From: Spirochaetales bacterium
GTDB lineage: Bacteria; Spirochaetota; Spirochaetia; DSM-27196; SKKC01
Assembly (NCBI GenBank): GCA_007126865.1
Contig: SLAN01000005.1
Span: 1-8,205 of the forward strand
Length of the DNA: 8,205 bases
Direction of reading: 5' to 3'
Below, in pieces: positions 6,358-8,205 of the stretch. Positions within the stretch are counted from its first letter, which is position 1; each line of letters begins with the position of its first letter. The position numbers and the translations under genes were made by a program. The notes below the pieces were generated by a model, which saw nothing but the letters and a program-made list of their open reading frames with translations, was not told the DNA's origin and did not search any database.

Positions 6358-6378
6358 GTACCTTCGGATTCGGAATTA

Positions 6379-6831
6379 CTATCCGCTCATACTGACGCCG
6401 ACGCCCGTTTCGAAGAGGCCGGTGCCGTAACTGACTCCGTAGACCGACCGCCGGGCCGCCACATGTAACGCCTCGGCAGCGCGAGCGATATCGGCATCGC
6501 TCGGTCCGGAATGAGCTTCTCCGGCGGATGAGTGGCGGTTCGATTCAGCCTGCGCCGCCCCGGCATATCCTCCGCCCGAACGCGTACCCGAGATTCGTGC
6601 GTGTCGCTCGAGAATCGCGTTGAGTATATGCAGGCGATTAACGGTGTAGCCTTCCTGGTCACCGACCGCCGGCACGCCACGAACATGCTCGAAGTTCGCA
6701 TATGGTACGGAGTTGGTCAGCGGTAGTGTAACCTTTCCGGGGCTGAATCGTGCACCGATATAGGCGGACGGTTTCAGCGCCGCGGGTACAACGGCGACAC
6801 TCATGTATATATGATCGGTATGTGTCGCCAT
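6379..6831 (-). CDS. Uncharacterised 150-residue protein downstream of the dksA-like gene
   Basis: I do not recognise this protein. With the start at ATG 6831 it has 150 residues, no cysteine, no signal peptide and no membrane helix. Residues 1-80 look ordered (SVAVVPAALK, ARFSPGKVTLPL, GYTVNRLHILNAILERH). Residues 81-112 are a low-complexity linker rich in Gly, Ser and Ala. Residues 113-130 form a probable helix (DADIARAAEALHVAARR), and the tail is Gly- and Val-rich. It begins 23 bp after the dksA-like stop on the same strand, so it is probably translated from the same transcript. No convincing Shine-Dalgarno sequence precedes ATG 6831 or the alternative ATG at 6804. The frame is open further upstream to 6960, but that part overlaps dksA and reads as a shadow. 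The position beside dksA is the only hint to function. Confidence 0.68.
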   Translation of the reverse strand: MATHTDHIYMSVAVVPAALKPSAYIGARFSPGKVTLPLTNSVPYANFEHVRGVPAVGDQEGYTVNRLHILNAILERHARISGTRSGGGYAGAAQAESNRHSSAGEAHSGPSDADIARAAEALHVAARRSVYGVSYGTGLFETGVGVSMSG

Positions 6832-6854
6832 ATAATTTAGGTCGTCGAAACGCG

Positions 6855-7256
6855 TTATCGATTTCTGCGCTCGACCTCGTTCTGGTACTCGACGGTATAG
6901 AGAGCGTAAGGGATTGCTTCGAGCCGCTCCTTCGGTATCGGTTTTCCGGTTTTCAGGCAAAGCCCGTAGACACCGTTATCAATGCGCGAGAGCGCGCTCT
7001 CAATCAGCCGGAGTCGACGAACTTCCTGATCACCGAGCTCGCCGAGTACTCGTTTGTCCAGATCGGTGCTGGCAATATCGACGATATCCTTCGATTCGTC
7101 GCTCGAGACAATCTCGTTGAACTCCTCGCTCTCCGCGGCAAGATTCTCGAGGATTTCTTTCTTCATCTGCAGAAGCTTGTGCTTCATCCGCTGTACGAAC
7201 TCTTCATCCATCTTGTCTCGATCCTTTACACTCACATTAGTCGAAGTCGTTTTCAT
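6855..7256 (-). CDS. DksA/TraR-family regulator with a degenerate zinc finger
   Basis: DksA-type proteins enter the secondary channel of RNA polymerase and, often with ppGpp, adjust transcription of ribosomal and stress genes. This 133-residue protein has the expected long coiled coil (about 12-95). At its tip lies the DxxDxA motif (Asp57, Asp60, Ala62), needed in E. coli DksA for action at the active site. The C-terminal globular part keeps the family framework (DNGVYGLC, GKPIPKERLEAIPYA, VEYQNE). Of the four zinc-binding cysteines, however, only Cys100 remains; the others read Thr103, Thr121 and Tyr124. The ATG at 7256 has AGGAG nine bases upstream. It is divergent from infA, an adjacency I recall from Borrelia (BB0168/BB0169), and it is followed by an uncharacterised gene. 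Polymerase binding is likely; zinc binding is unlikely. Confidence 0.9.
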   Translation of the reverse strand: MKTTSTNVSVKDRDKMDEEFVQRMKHKLLQMKKEILENLAAESEEFNEIVSSDESKDIVDIASTDLDKRVLGELGDQEVRRLRLIESALSRIDNGVYGLCLKTGKPIPKERLEAIPYALYTVEYQNEVERRNR

Positions 7257-7347
7257 GGCATGTAACTCCTCTGTTCGTCAAGAACACCGCGACAGCCTGT
7301 GAGGTTACCGATTCCGATCGAACGGCAAGAGGCTCGCGAGGCGAAAC

Positions 7348-7377
7348 TTGACACTGAACGCGAGGTTAACATAGCTT
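7348..7377 (+). promoter_or_regulatory. Candidate σ70 promoter for infA
   Basis: A perfect TTGACA (7348-7353) lies 54 bases before the infA GTG. The matching -10 box is poor: TAGCTT at 7372-7377 with an 18-base spacer, or ATAGCT at 7371 with 17. The orientation, position and strong -35 make a promoter here plausible, with a leader of roughly 25 bases that contains the ribosome-binding site. The -10 region overlaps that of the opposing dksA promoter. Confidence 0.45.
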
Positions 7378-7396
7378 CTGAGCAAACAACGCTCAA
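7368..7396 (-). promoter_or_regulatory. Candidate σ70-type promoter for the dksA-like gene
   Basis: On the minus strand, TTGAGC (7396-7391), a 17-base spacer and TATGTT (7373-7368) match four of six positions in each box. The start would be near 7361, giving a leader of about 105 bases before ATG 7256. Its -35 box overlaps the infA ribosome-binding site and its -10 overlaps the infA -10 region. Confidence 0.4.
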
Positions 7397-7406
7397 AGGA
7401 GGTTCT

Positions 7407-7625
7407 GTGGCAAAAGAAGAGGCAATCGAAGTCGAAGGAATCGTCAAGGAATCCTTGCCGAATACAATGTTCCGCGTCGAACTCAAGAACGGGCACGTTA
7501 TCCTTACGCACCTGTCCGGAAAGATGCGCAAGCACTACATTCGCATTGTTCCGGGCGACAAGGTAAAAGTAGCACTTTCCCCGTACGACCTGACCCGGGG
7601 GCGGATTATTTACCGCGAACGCTGA
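7407..7625 (+). CDS. infA: Translation initiation factor IF-1
   Basis: IF-1 binds the A site of the small ribosomal subunit and helps IF-2 and IF-3 during initiation. The protein is 72 residues, the same length as E. coli IF-1, and is a single OB fold. Recognisable stretches are [21 protein letters not shown] (10-30) and the signature [19 protein letters not shown] (35-53), then [10 protein letters not shown] (58-67). The start is GTG at 7407, preceded by a near-perfect ribosome-binding site (AAAGGAGG, 7395-7402) with a four-base spacer. The frame is open upstream to 7299, but IF-1 proteins begin at MAKEE, so the upstream part is excluded. It is divergent from the dksA-like gene and converges on the Smr gene. 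Confidence 0.97.
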   Translation: MAKEEAIEVEGIVKESLPNTMFRVELKNGHVILTHLSGKMRKHYIRIVPGDKVKVALSPYDLTRGRIIYRER

Positions 7626-7638
7626 CGGTGAGCTTGCC

Positions 7639-7669
7639 GGTCGGACCCGGAGTACACTCCGGCCCGACC
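7639..7669. terminator. GC-rich hairpin between infA and the Smr gene, possible two-way terminator
   Basis: GGTCGG (7639-7644) pairs with CCGACC (7664-7669) and CCGGAGT (7647-7653) pairs with ACTCCGG (7656-7662). The result is a stem of about 12 pairs with a small internal bulge and a very short loop. It begins 14 bases after the infA stop and ends 25 bases from the convergent Smr stop, the place expected for a shared terminator. Neither side has a T-run, so it is not a classical intrinsic terminator; it may work with Rho or simply protect 3' ends. Confidence 0.5.
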
Positions 7670-7693
7670 CAGCAGCCGCGGCCCTGTCATTCG

Positions 7694-8161
7694 TCAATTT
7701 TTCGATCGAATCAACGCCCAGGTCGCACCGCTTCCTCCGAGCTCACGCGTAGGAGTTCCGGTCCGCCCGGCGATTGGACTCGCTTCCAACTCCTCGTGGA
7801 CAACCCGTTTCAGAATCGGCGGCTCCTTCGTATGATTTCCCTTGCCGTGGATGATCAGTACCTTTCGCAGCCCGCGTGCCTGCGATTCGGTCAGAAATCT
7901 CCGCACCTGCCTGCGGGCCTCTTCAGCGAGCAAGCCGTGAAGATCGAGAGAATCCTCCGGCGGAAGTTCGGCCGGTGAAATCGCCTGATCGCCGCCGTCC
8001 TGCGACTCATCCTCTTCCTGAATGGCGGAAGGGTCCGGGGGATACTGGTCGATAATCGCCGCCAGCCGCTCCGCATCGAGCGCGCCGCTGTCGGCCTCCG
8101 ACGCACGCTTCTGCTGCATCCGGCGTTCCCACTGCTCCAGAATATCACCGAAATCACTCAT
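7694..8161 (-). CDS. Smr-domain protein
   Basis: This is a 155-residue stand-alone Smr protein. The Smr domain, first known from the C-terminus of MutS2, is associated with nuclease activity on DNA or RNA, and some members act on stalled or collided ribosomes. Residues 1-70 are charged and partly helical, ending in an acidic, probably flexible stretch. The Smr domain spans about 71-152, with LDLHG (72-76), IIHGKGNH (103-110) and GGSGATWALI (142-151), so the conserved histidines and glycines are all present. ATG 8161 is chosen because TAGGAG lies eight bases upstream. The GTG at 8170 is in frame, but that ribosome-binding site runs into its first base. The TAGGAG overlaps the stop codon of the preceding gene, which suggests translational coupling in one operon. 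Its cellular substrate is not evident. Confidence 0.9.
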   Translation of the reverse strand: MSDFGDILEQWERRMQQKRASEADSGALDAERLAAIIDQYPPDPSAIQEEDESQDGGDQAISPAELPPEDSLDLHGLLAEEARRQVRRFLTESQARGLRKVLIIHGKGNHTKEPPILKRVVHEELEASPIAGRTGTPTRELGGSGATWALIRSKN

Positions 8162-8172
8162 ATCGCGCACTC

Positions 8173-8205
8173 CTACCAGTCGTCGACATCGTCCGGAGGA
8201 ACGTA
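8173..8205 (-). CDS. C-terminal tail of an unidentified gene, cut by the right edge
   Basis: The minus-strand frame reads YVPPDDVDDW and then TAG (8175-8173). Only ten residues are in the window, too few to identify the protein. The stop codon is merged with the ribosome-binding site of the Smr gene, and an acidic, proline-containing end is plausible for a real protein. The frame is inferred from this arrangement alone. Confidence 0.45.
   Translation of the reverse strand, partial: YVPPDDVDDW

Noticed and set aside
6358..6378. Possible terminator between the metallo-hydrolase and the uncharacterised gene
   Set aside because: The repeated TTCGGA pieces are in direct orientation and do not form a stem, and there is no T-run.
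6832..6960. Upstream extension of the uncharacterised gene to 6960
   Set aside because: It would overlap about 105 bases of the dksA-like coding sequence in another frame and reads as a shadow of it.
7299..7406. N-terminal extension of IF-1
   Set aside because: IF-1 is 72 residues when started at GTG 7407, which has a near-perfect ribosome-binding site, and the extension overlaps the promoter region.

Overview
The window (G+C clearly above 50%) looks like chromosomal core DNA from a free-living spirochaete of the Spirochaetales. This rests on gene content: a dksA-type gene lying next to infA (an adjacency I recall from Borrelia and Treponema), a degenerate DEAD-box protein carrying a DbpA-type RNA-binding domain, and a periplasmic OmpA-like protein with a long β-rich front half. 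It is an inference from memory, not a search. There are ten genes with recognisable coding structure plus the last codons of an eleventh. Genes are packed tightly and no gap exceeds about 175 bp. I see no rRNA, tRNA, CRISPR array, insertion sequence or other sign of mobile DNA.

Layout. Positions 1-3125 hold three minus-strand genes: an OmpA-family envelope protein (3125-1884), cysK cysteine synthase (1833-901) and an O-acetylhomoserine sulfhydrylase-type enzyme cut by the window's left edge (889-1). The last two are 11 bp apart and form a sulfur-assimilation pair. A 173-bp divergent intergenic region follows. Then comes a plus-strand gene (3299-4435) encoding a DEAD-box-like protein that has lost its ATPase motifs and second RecA domain but keeps a DbpA RNA-binding domain. 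It converges, with 4 bp between stop codons, on a minus-strand four-helix membrane protein (5624-4440). That gene diverges from a plus-strand glyoxalase II-like metallo-hydrolase (5674-6357).

The right part is an information-processing block. On the minus strand, a DksA-like regulator (7256-6855) is followed by an uncharacterised 150-residue protein (6831-6379). On the plus strand, infA (7407-7625) is transcribed divergently from dksA, apparently from interlocked promoters. infA converges on an Smr-domain gene (8161-7694), with a GC-rich hairpin between them, and the tail of another minus-strand gene ends just upstream of the Smr gene.

How the genes relate: cysK and the O-acetylhomoserine enzyme would fix sulfide into cysteine and homocysteine. 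The DksA-like protein, IF-1 and the DbpA-domain protein all act on transcription, translation or ribosomes, but only dksA and infA are physically linked. The most interesting points are two family members that have lost canonical active-site or metal-site residues (the DEAD-box protein and the DksA zinc finger), an OmpA domain lacking the usual peptidoglycan-binding aspartate, and a strong internal ribosome-binding site that could make the DbpA domain as a separate protein.
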